Assembly (NCBI RefSeq): GCF_000711965.1
Contig: NZ_JONS01000005.1
Coordinates: forward strand, 91,850-155,849
Origin: Actinomyces israelii DSM 43320
Lineage (GTDB): Bacteria > Actinomycetota > Actinomycetes > Actinomycetales > Actinomycetaceae
Length of the DNA stretch: 64,000 nt
Direction of reading: 5' to 3'
This document shows positions 16,173 to 24,792 of the stretch, one piece after another (the first letter of the stretch is position 1; each line of letters begins with the position of its first letter). The position numbers and the translations under genes are program-made. Under the pieces are notes generated by a model. The model was not told the DNA's origin. It did not search any database and saw nothing but the letters and a program-made list of their open reading frames with translations.

Positions 16173-17724
16173 CGGTGGTCGTCCTCTCGTGGGTGCGGAC
16201 TGTGCCGCTCGTGCCGCTTGTGCCGGTCGCGTCGGTCGCGTCGGTCGCGTCGGTCGCGTCGGTAGTCTCGCCCGCGTCACTCATCTCTTTGCTGACGCGC
16301 ACAGTCATGTCCGTGAAGAACCTGGTGAACCCGGAGTCCTGCCGGTCCGGCGAGGCCATCTGGACGAGAGCCCCGTCATCGGTCTCGGTCACTCGCACCC
16401 ACAGCCGCCGGTGCCGGGCGAGCATCGTCATGCAGGTGCCGACGAACAGCAGGAGGAACCCGAACCACACGAGCCCGGTCCCCGGGTCCTTCTTGACGAT
16501 CATTCCGGTGAACTGCTGCTCCCGCTCGAAGGTGAAGGTGTAGTCCCCCAGGGGCGTCGGGGTACCCGTGTCGAGCGTGGTCCTGTCAACGGGGTTGCTC
16601 GTGTCGCCCTCGTAGATCTCGATCCCCACCTGGCCGGGCTCGATGCCGGTGGCGGTCTGGCCGGAGGCCGATCCGACGACGACGAGGGTGTTGCCGTCGG
16701 GCAGGGTGGTGCGCCCGTAGATGAGCTTCTTGTCCTTGGTGGTCCGTTCCAGGGCGACGCCGTCGTGGAAGACCTCCGCCCCGGAGGAGTCGGTGATCCT
16801 CAGGACGGCGGCCACGCCGAAGTAGGCCTGGTGGAACATGACGCCGTCGTAGGACAGGGGGGAGTTGATCCGCACCTGGCGGCCGGCCACCTGGCGGTCA
16901 CCGTCGTAGAGCACCAGATCGGAGACGTAGTCCTTGGGGGAGCCGTCGTCGTAGTAGGTGTCCTGGAACCCCTTGGCCTCGGCCACCAGGGTGGTGCCGT
17001 GGCCGACGTCCTTGGGGTAGCCGACGGTCAGGGTGAACTGCTGGTCGCGGAAACCGGTGAAGGAGGAGACGACGAAGCCGGCCATAATGATCACGAAGGC
17101 GGTGTGGGCGAAGATGGTGCCGAAGGGCCCCCAGGAGCAGCGGTCGATGTAGGCGCTGCGGCCGGGGCCGCTGCCGTCGATGATCACCCGCATGCGGTGC
17201 CCGCGGGCGTCGGCGCAGACGGTCTCGAAGGCCTTCTCGGCGCTGACCGGGGCGGTGAAGCGGGAGCGCAGCCGGGCGCGGTCGAAGAACCGGGCGGTCA
17301 CCCTGACGCGCGGGTGGCGGGCGGCCCTCCAGATGATCGGCAGCCGGTGCACGGTGCACGCGATGATCGAGGCGGCGAGCAGCCCCATCACCATCAGGAA
17401 CGGGATCGAGGTGAACATGGTGAAGACGCCGGCCCTGTGCAGGACGCCGGTCCAGCCGCCGTAGACCTGCCGGGCCTGCTCCAGCCACCGGGTGGTGGCC
17501 TCCGGGTCGCTTCTGACCTCGGCCGGCATCTGCGCGAAGAGCACGCCCAGGAGCGAGAGCAGTCCCGCCAGCAGGAGGAGGACCAGGCCGACGACCTTCT
17601 TGTAGAAGAAGGCGTAGATCTGCCCCAGGACCTGCCCCGGGGAGAGGGCGGCCGGGTCGTCCAGGCCGTCCACCGGAGCGGAGCTGTTCGTCCGGCTCTC
17701 CTTCGGGGTGATGTCCTCGCTCAT
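16165..17724 (-). CDS. resB: Cytochrome c biogenesis protein ResB
   Basis: Partner of CcsA in system II cytochrome c assembly. The product is 519 aa with several membrane helices (VVGLVLLLLAGLLSLLGVLF, FLMVMGLLAASIIACTV, FAHTAFVIIMAGFVV) and a large extracytoplasmic domain (about 230-430) before a last helix VWFGFLLLFVGTCMTML. The C-terminus contains a 9-bp tandem repeat coding (ATD)n at about 16225-16262. I prefer the ATG at 17724, preceded by GGAGAGG, over an ATG at 17748 that would overlap ccdA. It sits between ccdA and ccsA in the operon. Confidence 0.92.
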   Translation of the reverse strand: MSEDITPKESRTNSSAPVDGLDDPAALSPGQVLGQIYAFFYKKVVGLVLLLLAGLLSLLGVLFAQMPAEVRSDPEATTRWLEQARQVYGGWTGVLHRAGVFTMFTSIPFLMVMGLLAASIIACTVHRLPIIWRAARHPRVRVTARFFDRARLRSRFTAPVSAEKAFETVCADARGHRMRVIIDGSGPGRSAYIDRCSWGPFGTIFAHTAFVIIMAGFVVSSFTGFRDQQFTLTVGYPKDVGHGTTLVAEAKGFQDTYYDDGSPKDYVSDLVLYDGDRQVAGRQVRINSPLSYDGVMFHQAYFGVAAVLRITDSSGAEVFHDGVALERTTKDKKLIYGRTTLPDGNTLVVVGSASGQTATGIEPGQVGIEIYEGDTSNPVDRTTLDTGTPTPLGDYTFTFEREQQFTGMIVKKDPGTGLVWFGFLLLFVGTCMTMLARHRRLWVRVTETDDGALVQMASPDRQDSGFTRFFTDMTVRVSKEMSDAGETTDATDATDATDATGTSGTSGTVRTHERTTTDD

Positions 17725-17737
17725 CCGCTGCCTCTCC

Positions 17738-18427
17738 TCAGATCCCAAGCTCCGGGACCAGACCGGCCAGCTTGGCGAACAGGTTGGTGATCATGAGAAA
17801 GCCGACGGCCACCAGCAGGCTCCCGCTCGCCAGCGAGACGCCCACGTGGTGGCGCCGGAACCAGTCGAAGCGCCTGGTGACCTGCGCGGACCCGAGGGCG
17901 ACGGCGACGATCGGCGCGCCCAGGCCCAGGCAGTAGGCGCTCATGAGGGAGACGCCCGACCAGGCCGTGGCGCTCATGGTCGCCAGGGCGAGGATGCCGC
18001 TGAGGATCGGCCCGATGCACGGGGTCCAGCCCGCGCCGAAGACGACGCCCATGAGGCCGGCGCGCAGCGGCGAGGCGCTCCCCCGCGGCATGGAGGCCCG
18101 CACCATGCCGTTGAGCGGGCCGATGCTCAGGACCCCCGCCACGTGCAGGCCCATGAACACCAGGACGGCCCCGCCGGCGATGCGGGCGTAGACCGCGTAG
18201 GGGCCGAGCGACCGCCCGACCAGGCCCAGCGACGCCCACAGCGCGATGAAGACCGCGGAGAACCCCGCGACGAAGCACAGCGCATTGCCCAGGGCCGCGC
18301 GCCCGCTCACCCGCCCGGCGCCCGTCCCCACGAGCTGGCCGACGAAGGCCGGGACGATGGGCAGGAAGCAGGGGGAGGCGAAGGAGACAAGTCCCGCGAG
18401 CAGGGCCACCGGAAGCGTGATCTCCAT
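17738..18427 (-). CDS. ccdA: CcdA-type thiol-disulfide electron transporter
   Basis: Carries electrons from cytoplasmic thioredoxin across the membrane to the TlpA-like protein. The product is 229 aa with six membrane helices. The two redox cysteines are in FASPCFLPIVPAFVG and GAGWTPCIGPILSGI, the standard positions. The ATG at 18427 has GGAGGG nearby and lies 4 nt after the stop of the TPR gene; an upstream in-frame TTG would add a Pro/Arg-rich stretch unlike the family. Fits the system II set. Confidence 0.93.
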   Translation of the reverse strand: MEITLPVALLAGLVSFASPCFLPIVPAFVGQLVGTGAGRVSGRAALGNALCFVAGFSAVFIALWASLGLVGRSLGPYAVYARIAGGAVLVFMGLHVAGVLSIGPLNGMVRASMPRGSASPLRAGLMGVVFGAGWTPCIGPILSGILALATMSATAWSGVSLMSAYCLGLGAPIVAVALGSAQVTRRFDWFRRHHVGVSLASGSLLVAVGFLMITNLFAKLAGLVPELGI

Positions 18428-18431
18428 GCGG

Positions 18432-19424
18432 CTACCCTCCGGCCGACGGCGTCGCAGGTGCTGGCGTCGCCGTGGGGGAGGCGGTGGCAATGCGGCTCAG
18501 GTGGGTGCGCACGCCCGCCGCCAGCTCCGAGTCGGGGGAGATCTCGAGCACCTTGTTCCAGCACTCGACCGCGCGCCCGGTGTCCGGCGGCGTCTTGGCC
18601 ATGTAGAGGAACCCCAGGTTGTACCAGGGCTCGGCGACACCGGGATCCACTTCGGCCGCGCGCCGCCAGTGCTTCTCCGCGGCGTCGTACTGGTTCGACC
18701 CGTACTCCGCGCTGCCGATCGCCAGGAGCGCGTCCAGGTTATTGGGGTCGATGTCGAGGACCTGCTGCAGCCAGGTGATGGAGTCCTGGTACAGGTCCGC
18801 CTTGAGGTACATGACGCCCAGCTCCTGGCGGGCCGTGATGTTCGTGGAGTCCGCCTCGGCCTCGGCCTTGAGCGAGGCCTCCTTGTCGGTGTCGACCGGC
18901 TCGGCCTGGTCCATCGCGGCCACGGCGGAGGGGTCCGCGCTGGCGCCGACCGCCGGATGGTTGGACGGCATGGTCATGGCCGACCCGTCCTGGCCCGCCT
19001 GCCCGATCAGCCCCATCTGCCGGACAATGATGACGACGGCGGCAGCCAGGAGCATGACCAGCACCAGGTTCACCCGGGAGACCCCGGTCCGCTGCTCCAG
19101 CTTCGACGCCGGGCGCGGGCGGTTCTTCGCAGTCCGGGGCGCCCGCGGGGCCGGCTCCTCGTCGTCCTCCCCCAGGATGTCCTCGACATCGGCTGCCCGC
19201 TCGTCGTCGGCGCCCTTCTGCCCGCCGTCGCCACTCTTGCCGCCGGGGCGCTTCGGCTTCCGCCCGGCCCCGGGGCCTGCGGGCCCCGCCTTCTCGGCCC
19301 CGTCGCTCTCGGCGCCCTCGAGCTGGGCCAGCTGCTCGCCGGCCCAGCCCTTGAGGTGCTCCGGAGCGGTGGCGAGGAAGGATGCCAGCTCCTCCCGGTC
19401 CACTCCGCCGCCTTCAGGCGTCAT
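18432..19424 (-). CDS. Membrane-anchored TPR protein of the nrf operon (NrfG/CcmH-like)
   Basis: Likely an assembly or scaffold factor for cytochrome maturation. The product is 330 aa: a charged cytoplasmic region rich in Gly, Pro, Lys (residues 1-115), a membrane helix (VNLVLVMLLAAAVVIIV), then about three tetratricopeptide repeats outside the membrane (ARQELGVMYLKADLYQDSIT, ALLAIGSAEYGSNQYDAAEK, PWYNLGFLYMAKTPPDTGRA) and an S/T/P/A-rich tail. It lies between nrfA and ccdA, spaced 46 nt and 4 nt. NrfG of proteobacteria also has TPRs, but the match is by architecture only. Confidence 0.75.
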   Translation of the reverse strand: MTPEGGGVDREELASFLATAPEHLKGWAGEQLAQLEGAESDGAEKAGPAGPGAGRKPKRPGGKSGDGGQKGADDERAADVEDILGEDDEEPAPRAPRTAKNRPRPASKLEQRTGVSRVNLVLVMLLAAAVVIIVRQMGLIGQAGQDGSAMTMPSNHPAVGASADPSAVAAMDQAEPVDTDKEASLKAEAEADSTNITARQELGVMYLKADLYQDSITWLQQVLDIDPNNLDALLAIGSAEYGSNQYDAAEKHWRRAAEVDPGVAEPWYNLGFLYMAKTPPDTGRAVECWNKVLEISPDSELAAGVRTHLSRIATASPTATPAPATPSAGG

Positions 19425-19470
19425 CGCCTCGCACCACTCCCCCGCATGTCTGCGATCCCATCAGCCGCAA

Positions 19471-21024
19471 TCACTTCTTCCCGGTCGGCAGGTGCTGCTC
19501 CGGGACCGCCGGGGCGACGCCGTTGTCGACCTCGACCCCGCGCAGCGCCAGCTGGCCGGAGCGCGCCCAGTCGGTCGCCTGGTTGAGGATGGAGATCGAG
19601 TACGCCGGAGCGTGGAAGCCGCGCCCGTTCTCGGAGAAGGAGTAGTCGACGACGAACTGCGCCTTGCGCTGGTAGTCGCGCGCCGTCGCCAGCTGCGCCT
19701 CGGTGGCCGAGCCGTTGCCGGCGGCCGTGGTGATATCGGTGATCAGGGCGTCGAGGGCCGTGAAGCTCACGTTCAGCGAGCTCTGCCAGCGGGTCTGGAT
19801 GCCCTCGACGCGCTCGCGCATCTCGGAGGCGCTCGAGTGGTGGCAGGTCAGGCAGGAGGAGTTGATCGTGTCCTCGTTCGCCATGGGGCTCATGATCTGG
19901 TGGTTCGAGACCTTCGACGCCCCCTCGCGGTTGTACGCCATGTGGCAGTCGGCGCAGGTGACGCCGTTGGCCGCGTGAATGCCCTGCGACCAGGTCTCGA
20001 AGTCGGGGTGCTGCGCCTTGAGAATCGAGGCGCCGCTCTCCTCGTGGGTGAAGTCGGTCCAGCCGACCTCGTCGTAGTAGTCCATCGCGTCGTAGACGGT
20101 CAGGCCCTTCTTCCACGGGAATGTCAGGGTCTTGCCCTCGCCGGCGAAGTAGTACTCGACGTGGCACTGCGCGCACACGTAGGTGCGCATCTCCTCATTG
20201 GTGGCGTCGCGGTTGACGTCGTAGTCGGTGATGCCCTCCGCGGCCTTGGCCTGCTTAATGCCCTCCATGAATGCCGGACGGGTGATCGTCAGCTCCATGG
20301 TCTTGGGATCGTGGCAGTCGATGCAGGCGATGGACGAGGAGGCGTGCTCGACCGCCTCGCCGTAGGACATCGCGTTCATGGCGTCGAACCCGGCCTTGCG
20401 GTCCCCGTTGCCGAGCTCGTCATAGACCTCGGGCATTGAGGCGTGGCAGTTCAGGCAGGTTCCGGGCTGCTTGAAGGGGGGCTTGGTCCGCTTGGTGTTC
20501 TTCTGGTCCTCCAGCGCCCACTCGTGCCCGCGGGGCTCGGTGTAGTCGACGGAGAACGCGTAGCCGCGCCACATCCGCTTGGCCCGAGTCTCCATGTCGA
20601 TGCGGGAGAGCGTGTGGTACTCGCGAGGGTCCTCGGCGGTGGGGGTGACCTTGACGAAATCGCCGTCGGTGTCCTCGATGGTCTTCTTGTACTGCTCGTA
20701 CTGGATGGGGAAGTTCTCGCCCCACACGGCCGGGTCGTAGGTCGTGTCGGTCAGCTGAACCACCTGGGCGAAGGGCCACTTCGCCTCCTGCTTGTGCTCG
20801 ACGATCGTGGTCAGCAGCCAGGTCAGAGCCGCCGAGCCGACGGCGACGACGACAAGGACGGCGATCGGCACCCACCGCCTGCGCGGACCGGTCCAGGAGG
20901 TGCGCCTCCTGCGCTTCCCGCGGCGATCGGCGCGCGTATCGGCGTCGTCGTCGAAGTCCTCGACGTCGGCGGGCTTCTCCGCGTCGGTGACGGGCACCTC
21001 GGCGTCGTCGTTCTCGGTACTCAT
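19471..21024 (-). CDS. nrfA: Ammonia-forming cytochrome c nitrite reductase NrfA (all-CxxCH type)
   Basis: Pentahaem enzyme that reduces nitrite to ammonium with six electrons outside the membrane. The product is 517 aa. The N-terminus is an uncleaved-looking anchor (WVPIAVLVVVAVGSAALTWL, about 51-70). Five haem motifs: CLNCH (190), CIDCH (234), CAQCH (284), CADCH (357), CLTCH (391). The first, where most NrfA proteins have CxxCK at the catalytic haem, is CxxCH here. Active-site neighbours are present: Tyr in CAQCHVEYYF and His in FETWSQGIH. It lies 6 nt after nrfH. GAGGTGA overlapping the nrfH stop is the ribosome site. Confidence 0.95.
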   Translation of the reverse strand: MSTENDDAEVPVTDAEKPADVEDFDDDADTRADRRGKRRRRTSWTGPRRRWVPIAVLVVVAVGSAALTWLLTTIVEHKQEAKWPFAQVVQLTDTTYDPAVWGENFPIQYEQYKKTIEDTDGDFVKVTPTAEDPREYHTLSRIDMETRAKRMWRGYAFSVDYTEPRGHEWALEDQKNTKRTKPPFKQPGTCLNCHASMPEVYDELGNGDRKAGFDAMNAMSYGEAVEHASSSIACIDCHDPKTMELTITRPAFMEGIKQAKAAEGITDYDVNRDATNEEMRTYVCAQCHVEYYFAGEGKTLTFPWKKGLTVYDAMDYYDEVGWTDFTHEESGASILKAQHPDFETWSQGIHAANGVTCADCHMAYNREGASKVSNHQIMSPMANEDTINSSCLTCHHSSASEMRERVEGIQTRWQSSLNVSFTALDALITDITTAAGNGSATEAQLATARDYQRKAQFVVDYSFSENGRGFHAPAYSISILNQATDWARSGQLALRGVEVDNGVAPAVPEQHLPTGKK

Positions 21025-21030
21025 GTCGCA

Positions 21031-21579
21031 TCACCTCTTGTGCCCGACGCCGTCGTGGCAGTGGATGCACGACACCGTCTCACCCTTGTGGGTCGAACTG
21101 TTAGTAGCCTGCTCCACGTAGTCGGAGTGACAGTAGAGGCAGGCGGCCTCGGTGATCTCGCGATTGTGCTCGCGGATCTGAATATTCTCCGGATAGTTCT
21201 GGAACGTGAACTTCAACGAGTGCCAGAAGCCGTTGTCCGCCTTGTTGATGTACTTGTGGACGATGCTGTCGTGCGGGGCGTGGCAGGAGTTGCAGGTGGC
21301 GACGTCGTGGTGGCTGCCCTTCTGCCACCCCTCGTACTCCTCGCGCATGGCGTGGCAGTTCGCGCAGGTGGCGGGGTCGTCGCCGAGGTAGCCGGTGACG
21401 CCCGAGTACTGCAGCGTGAACAGGCCCACACCCAGGACAGCGCCGAGCAGCGCCGCCAGAGCGATCCCCGACCACCCGGCGAAGGCGCGCGTGAAGCCGC
21501 GCCACAGCGACTTGATGAGACGTCTCACACGGCCCTCCCCTGCACCTGGTCGTGTCCCGGTCTCGCTGCGCGTCGTCAT
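21031..21579 (-). CDS. nrfH: Cytochrome c nitrite reductase small subunit NrfH
   Basis: Tetrahaem quinol dehydrogenase of the NapC/NirT family that passes electrons from the menaquinol pool to NrfA. The product is 182 aa with one N-terminal membrane helix (SGIALAALLGAVLGVGLFTL, about 37-56) and four haem motifs: CANCH (72), CNSCH (96), CLYCH (147), CIHCH (171). I chose ATG 21579 (GCAGGG upstream); an upstream TTG would add an unlikely leader. First gene of the seven-gene nrf and cytochrome biogenesis operon. I could not identify a clear FNR or NsrR site upstream. Confidence 0.95.
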   Translation of the reverse strand: MTTRSETGTRPGAGEGRVRRLIKSLWRGFTRAFAGWSGIALAALLGAVLGVGLFTLQYSGVTGYLGDDPATCANCHAMREEYEGWQKGSHHDVATCNSCHAPHDSIVHKYINKADNGFWHSLKFTFQNYPENIQIREHNREITEAACLYCHSDYVEQATNSSTHKGETVSCIHCHDGVGHKR

Positions 21580-21667
21580 CGACCCTGCGCTCGCCGGACA
21601 GAACAAGGATAGCACACAACGTCATCAAAGTTGAGGTTCAGCACACGCGGCCCCGCCCCCGCCCCGC

Positions 21668-21702
21668 CGAGATCGGTCGAGCTCCGGCTTGAGACCGGTC
21701 CG
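21668..21702 (+). repeat. 22-bp-periodic GAGATCGGT array, 2 units (diverged)
   Basis: GAGATCGGT at 21669 and GAGACCGGT at 21691, 22 bp apart. It lies between nrfH and tpx. Confidence 0.8.
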
Positions 21703-21723
21703 AACGCACAGACACGCGCAGAG

Positions 21724-21766
21724 GCGGCCCGGACCGAGAGCATACAGCGCTCGCGGTCCGGGCCGC
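21724..21766. terminator. 13-bp GC hairpin after tpx
   Basis: GCGGCCCGGACCG pairs with CGGTCCGGGCCGC across 17 nt. It sits 47 bp beyond the tpx stop in the direction of transcription. Confidence 0.7.
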
Positions 21767-21812
21767 CCCCGGGCCGTCGTCCCCGCAGGCCCGGACCGAC
21801 CCGCGGGATGCG

Positions 21813-22310
21813 TCAGGACAGGGCGGCGACGGCCGCCTCGTAGTCGGGCTCCTCGCCGATCTCAGAAACCTGCTGGGTGTAGAGCACCGTCCCGTCGGCG
21901 TCGAGCACGACGACCGCGCGCGAGAGCAGGCCGGCCAGCGGGCTGTCGGTCAGGGTGACGCCGTAGTCCTCGCCGAAGGCGGAGCGGAAGGCCGAGGCCG
22001 TGACGACGTCGTCGAGCCCCTCGGCGCCGCAGAAGCGCGCCTGCGCGAAGGGCAGGTCCTTCGAGACGCAGACCACGACGGTGTTGGCCAGACCGGAGGC
22101 GCGCCTGTTGAACTCGCGCACGCTCGTGGCGCACACGCCGGTGTCCACCGACGGGAAGATGTTGAGCACGACGCGGCGGCCGGACAGGGACTCGGAGTCG
22201 ATCGGGCCGAGGTCGGCGCCGACCAGCTCGAAGGCCGGGGCGTGCGAGCCGACGGCGGGCAGCTCGCCGACGGAGTGAACGGGAGAACCGTGGAGCGTCA
22301 TAGAAGCCAT
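21813..22310 (-). CDS. tpx: Thiol peroxidase (peroxiredoxin)
   Basis: Reduces hydrogen and alkyl peroxides in the cytoplasm using thioredoxin. The product is 165 aa, family length. [18 protein letters not shown] is the characteristic N-terminus. [17 protein letters not shown] contains the peroxidatic Cys with its Thr (T-x-x-C), and [13 protein letters not shown] carries the resolving Cys. I chose ATG 22310 because the family starts M-A-x-[VI]-T-L-x-G; an ATG three codons later is possible. Monocistronic, closed by the hairpin at 21724. Confidence 0.95.
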   Translation of the reverse strand: MASMTLHGSPVHSVGELPAVGSHAPAFELVGADLGPIDSESLSGRRVVLNIFPSVDTGVCATSVREFNRRASGLANTVVVCVSKDLPFAQARFCGAEGLDDVVTASAFRSAFGEDYGVTLTDSPLAGLLSRAVVVLDADGTVLYTQQVSEIGEEPDYEAAVAALS

Positions 22311-22362
22311 GCATTCATCATGGCAGTTAATAGGTGGACGCTCCAGTGAGATGCACAACCTT

Positions 22363-23193
22363 TCACTGAGGCCCGCCCGAGCTCCCGCGCCCGGCCACGC
22401 GCCGCACGAGCCAGCGCGGGGCGAGCCGCAGGGCGGCGTTGACCGTCCGGTAGCGCGCGCTCGGCGTGCAGATGACCTGGCCCCGGCGCACGGCGTCCAG
22501 GGCGGCGCGCGCCACGTCCTCGGCCCGCAGCCAGACGACGCCCGGCCACGCCGTCTCGTCCATGCCGGCCCGCCGGTGGAACTCGGTGCGGGTCATGCCC
22601 GGGTTGACCACCGTCGCCGTCACCCCGGTGCCGCGTAGCTCGGAGGCGAGCCCCTCAGTGAAGGTCCGCACCCAGGCCTTGTGGGCGGCGTAGGTCCCCA
22701 TGGCCGTCAGCGCCGTCACGCTGGAGATGTTGAGGACGGCGCCGTGGCCGCGCGTCACCATCCCGGGCAGCACCGCGTGCGTGAGCTCCATGACCGCATC
22801 CACCATGACCGCCAGGGCGCGCCGCTCCTGAGCCAGCTCGCCGCCCACGAAGGGCTGGCCGACTGCGAAGCCCGCGTTGTTGACGAGCAGGTCGATCGGA
22901 CGGGCGGCGACGTCGTCAGCCCCGCGGGGGCGCTCGGTCGACGCGGCCGCACGCGCCACGGTGGGCTCCAGCCGCAGGCGACCGGCGACGGCCGCCCGGC
23001 CCGCAGGTGTTGACAGGTCCGCGGGCAGCACCTCGACGCCGACGCCGGCGACCTGGCAGAGCTGCTCGGCGACGGCCGTCAGACTCTCCCGGCTGCGCGC
23101 GACCAGGACCAGGTCATGGTGCGCCTCGGCCAGCTGCCACGCCAGCTCGAGGCCGATGCCGGCGGTGGCGCCGGTGATCAGTGCGGTTCCCAT
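22363..23193 (-). CDS. Short-chain dehydrogenase/reductase
   Basis: NAD(P)-dependent oxidoreductase of unknown substrate, 276 aa. The Rossmann motif is TGATAGIG at the N-terminus, followed by LVLVARS (NADP-type Arg), [11 protein letters not shown], the catalytic Ser in [13 protein letters not shown] and Tyr/Lys in YAAHKAW. The C-terminal extension [15 protein letters not shown] resembles membrane-associating ends of the DltE/YqjQ-like group. It starts 6 nt after a TAGGCT hexamer. Between that group and general acyl-type SDRs I cannot decide. Confidence 0.85.
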   Translation of the reverse strand: MGTALITGATAGIGLELAWQLAEAHHDLVLVARSRESLTAVAEQLCQVAGVGVEVLPADLSTPAGRAAVAGRLRLEPTVARAAASTERPRGADDVAARPIDLLVNNAGFAVGQPFVGGELAQERRALAVMVDAVMELTHAVLPGMVTRGHGAVLNISSVTALTAMGTYAAHKAWVRTFTEGLASELRGTGVTATVVNPGMTRTEFHRRAGMDETAWPGVVWLRAEDVARAALDAVRRGQVICTPSARYRTVNAALRLAPRWLVRRVAGRGSSGGPQ

Positions 23194-23199
23194 AGGAGG

Positions 23200-23218
23200 A
23201 GCCTAGATGATCGGCTCC
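23200..23218 (-). promoter_or_regulatory. Leaderless-type promoter of the dehydrogenase gene
   Basis: Minus strand GATCATC then TAGGCT, 6 nt (CCTCCT), ATG. Same layout as pyrE and the nitroreductase. Confidence 0.6.
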
Positions 23219-23251
23219 CCGCGAGCGGCCTGTGCGCGTCCGCGTCGCCCG

Positions 23252-23330
23252 GCCAGTCCGAGATCGACGCTCTCGGACGAGATCGGCGGCGACGCCGTCT
23301 CTCGTGCGAAAATGTCCGTCCCGACGCAGA
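23252..23330. repeat. Decayed copy of the long hairpin family
   Basis: GAGATCGACGCTCTCGGACG-AGATCGGCGGCGACGCCG and the right arm TCTCGTGCGAAAATGTCCGT match 907-977 position by position, but the arms no longer pair fully. The left arm reads GAGATCG, intermediate between this family (GAGATAG) and the 22-bp arrays (GAGATCGG). Confidence 0.65.
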
Positions 23331-23349
23331 ACGCAGGAGGAGCCCGCCC

Positions 23350-23821
23350 ATGATCCAGCACGCCCGGGGCGACATCCTGGCGGCCGACGTCGAGGCGCTG
23401 GTCAACGCCGTCAACACCGTCGGCGTCATGGGCAAGGGGCTGGCCCTCGCAGTTCAAGCGGGCCTACCCGGACATGTTCGACAGCTACCGCGACGCGGCC
23501 CGGCGCGGGGAGCTGAGCCCAGGGCGCATGCACGTGTGGCCCACGCGGGCCGACGGCAACCCGAGGTACATCATCAACTTCCCGACCAAACGGCACTGGC
23601 GGTCGGCCTCCCGGCTCGCGGACATCGAGACGGGCCTGGCGAGCCTCGTCGAGACGGTCGTGGGGCTCGGAGTCTCCTCCCTGGCGATCCCGCCGCTGGG
23701 CTGCGGGCACGGCGGGCTCGACTGGGGACGGGTGCGCCCCCTCATCGAGGAGGCCCTCGCCGCGCTGCCCGGGGTCACGGCCGTGCTCTACCTCCCGGCC
23801 GACGACGCCCCGCACGGCTAG
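23350..23821 (+). pseudogene. DarG-like macrodomain (ADP-ribosyl hydrolase), frameshifted
   Basis: The family removes ADP-ribose from DNA or protein; DarG is the antitoxin to the DNA ADP-ribosylating toxin DarT. Frame 1 from ATG 23350 (AGGAGG upstream) reads MIQHARGDILAADVEALVNA ... GVMGKGLAL, then the match jumps by one base near 23446-23452 to QFKRAYPDMFDSYRDAAR ... YIINFPTKRHWR ... SLAIPPLGCGHGGLDW to the stop at 23821. Total length 472 nt, one more than 157 codons, so a single inserted base explains it. Either a real mutation or a sequencing slip. No darT is nearby; solitary macrodomains of this type exist. Confidence 0.82.
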
Positions 23822-23906
23822 AAGCACGACGACGATCGCGCCGCGGACGCCCGCACGGCTGAGCCCGCCTCCCCGCCGTCCTCACTACCCTGCCCGCCTC
23901 CCCCGC

Positions 23907-23912
23907 TACCCT
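23907..23912 (+). promoter_or_regulatory. -10 hexamer of the leaderless exonuclease III gene
   Basis: TACCCT followed by GGGGCC and the ATG at 23919. Confidence 0.5.
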
Positions 23913-23918
23913 GGGGCC

Positions 23919-24791
23919 ATGCGCCTGGCCACCTGGAACGTCAACTCCGTCCGCACCCGCGTCGACCGCGTCATCGCCTTCCTGGAGCGCGAGGACATCG
24001 ACGTGCTGGCCATGCAGGAGATCAAGTGCAGGCCCGACCAGTTCCCCCGCGCCCCCTTCGAGGCCGCGGGCTATGAGCTGGCCGTGCACGGCCTGGACCA
24101 GTGGAACGGGGTGGCGATCGCCTCGCGGGTGGGGCTGACCGACGTCGTCACCGAGTTCCCCGGGCAGCCGGGATGGGCCAGGAAGGAGGGCGCGGCCGCC
24201 GCCGTCGAGGCCCGGGCGCTCGGGGCGACCGTGGGCGCGCGAGACGCTTCGGACGACGGGAGGGCAGGCACGACTGAGACGAGCGGACCAGGGGCGCCGT
24301 CGTCGGGCGCGGTGCGGCTGTGGAGCCTGTACGTGCCCAACGGGCGGGAGCTCGCCCACCCGCACTACCGCTACAAGCTGGCCTGGCTGGCGGCGCTGCG
24401 CGAGGACGTCGGGCGGTGGCTGGCGGAGGAGCCCGGGCAGGCGCTCGCGCTGGTCGGCGACTGGAACGTGGCGCCGCGCGACGAGGACGTGTGGGACATG
24501 AGCGTCTTCGAGGACGCCACCCACGTCTCGGAGCCCGAGCGGGCGGCCTTCCGGGCGTTCGAGGAGGCGGGGCTGGCCGAGGTGACCCGCGGGCGCGTCA
24601 CCAACTACACCTACTGGGACTACCAGAAGCTGCGCTTCCCGCGCAACGAGGGCATGCGCATCGACTTCATCTACGGCTCGGCGGCGCTGGCGTCACGGGT
24701 GACCGGCGCGGCCATCGACCGCGACGAGCGCAAGGGCAAGGGCGCCTCCGACCACGTGCCCGTCATTATCGACATCGCCGACGCCGCCTGA
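23919..24791 (+). CDS. xth: Exodeoxyribonuclease III (AP endonuclease)
   Basis: Cleaves DNA at abasic sites and digests 3' ends in base-excision repair. The product is 290 aa, about 25 more than usual because of a Gly/Ser/Thr-rich insert near residues 95-130 (TVGARDASDDGRAGTTETSG). Family motifs: MRLATWNVNSVRTRVDRV, DVLAMQEIKC (metal Glu), SLYVPNGRE, LVGDWNVAP (catalytic Asp/Asn), RIDFIYGS and ASDHVPVIIDI (catalytic His). It converges with the serine-hydrolase gene over a long palindrome. Confidence 0.95.
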   Translation: MRLATWNVNSVRTRVDRVIAFLEREDIDVLAMQEIKCRPDQFPRAPFEAAGYELAVHGLDQWNGVAIASRVGLTDVVTEFPGQPGWARKEGAAAAVEARALGATVGARDASDDGRAGTTETSGPGAPSSGAVRLWSLYVPNGRELAHPHYRYKLAWLAALREDVGRWLAEEPGQALALVGDWNVAPRDEDVWDMSVFEDATHVSEPERAAFRAFEEAGLAEVTRGRVTNYTYWDYQKLRFPRNEGMRIDFIYGSAALASRVTGAAIDRDERKGKGASDHVPVIIDIADAA

Positions 24792-24792
24792 C

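Noticed and set aside
16225..16262. Phase-variable repeat switching resB on and off
   Set aside because: The unit is 9 bp, so gain or loss keeps the frame; it can only change tail length.
23350..23821. DarTG toxin-antitoxin module
   Set aside because: Only the macrodomain is present, and it is frameshifted; no DarT-like gene lies within the neighbouring sequence.
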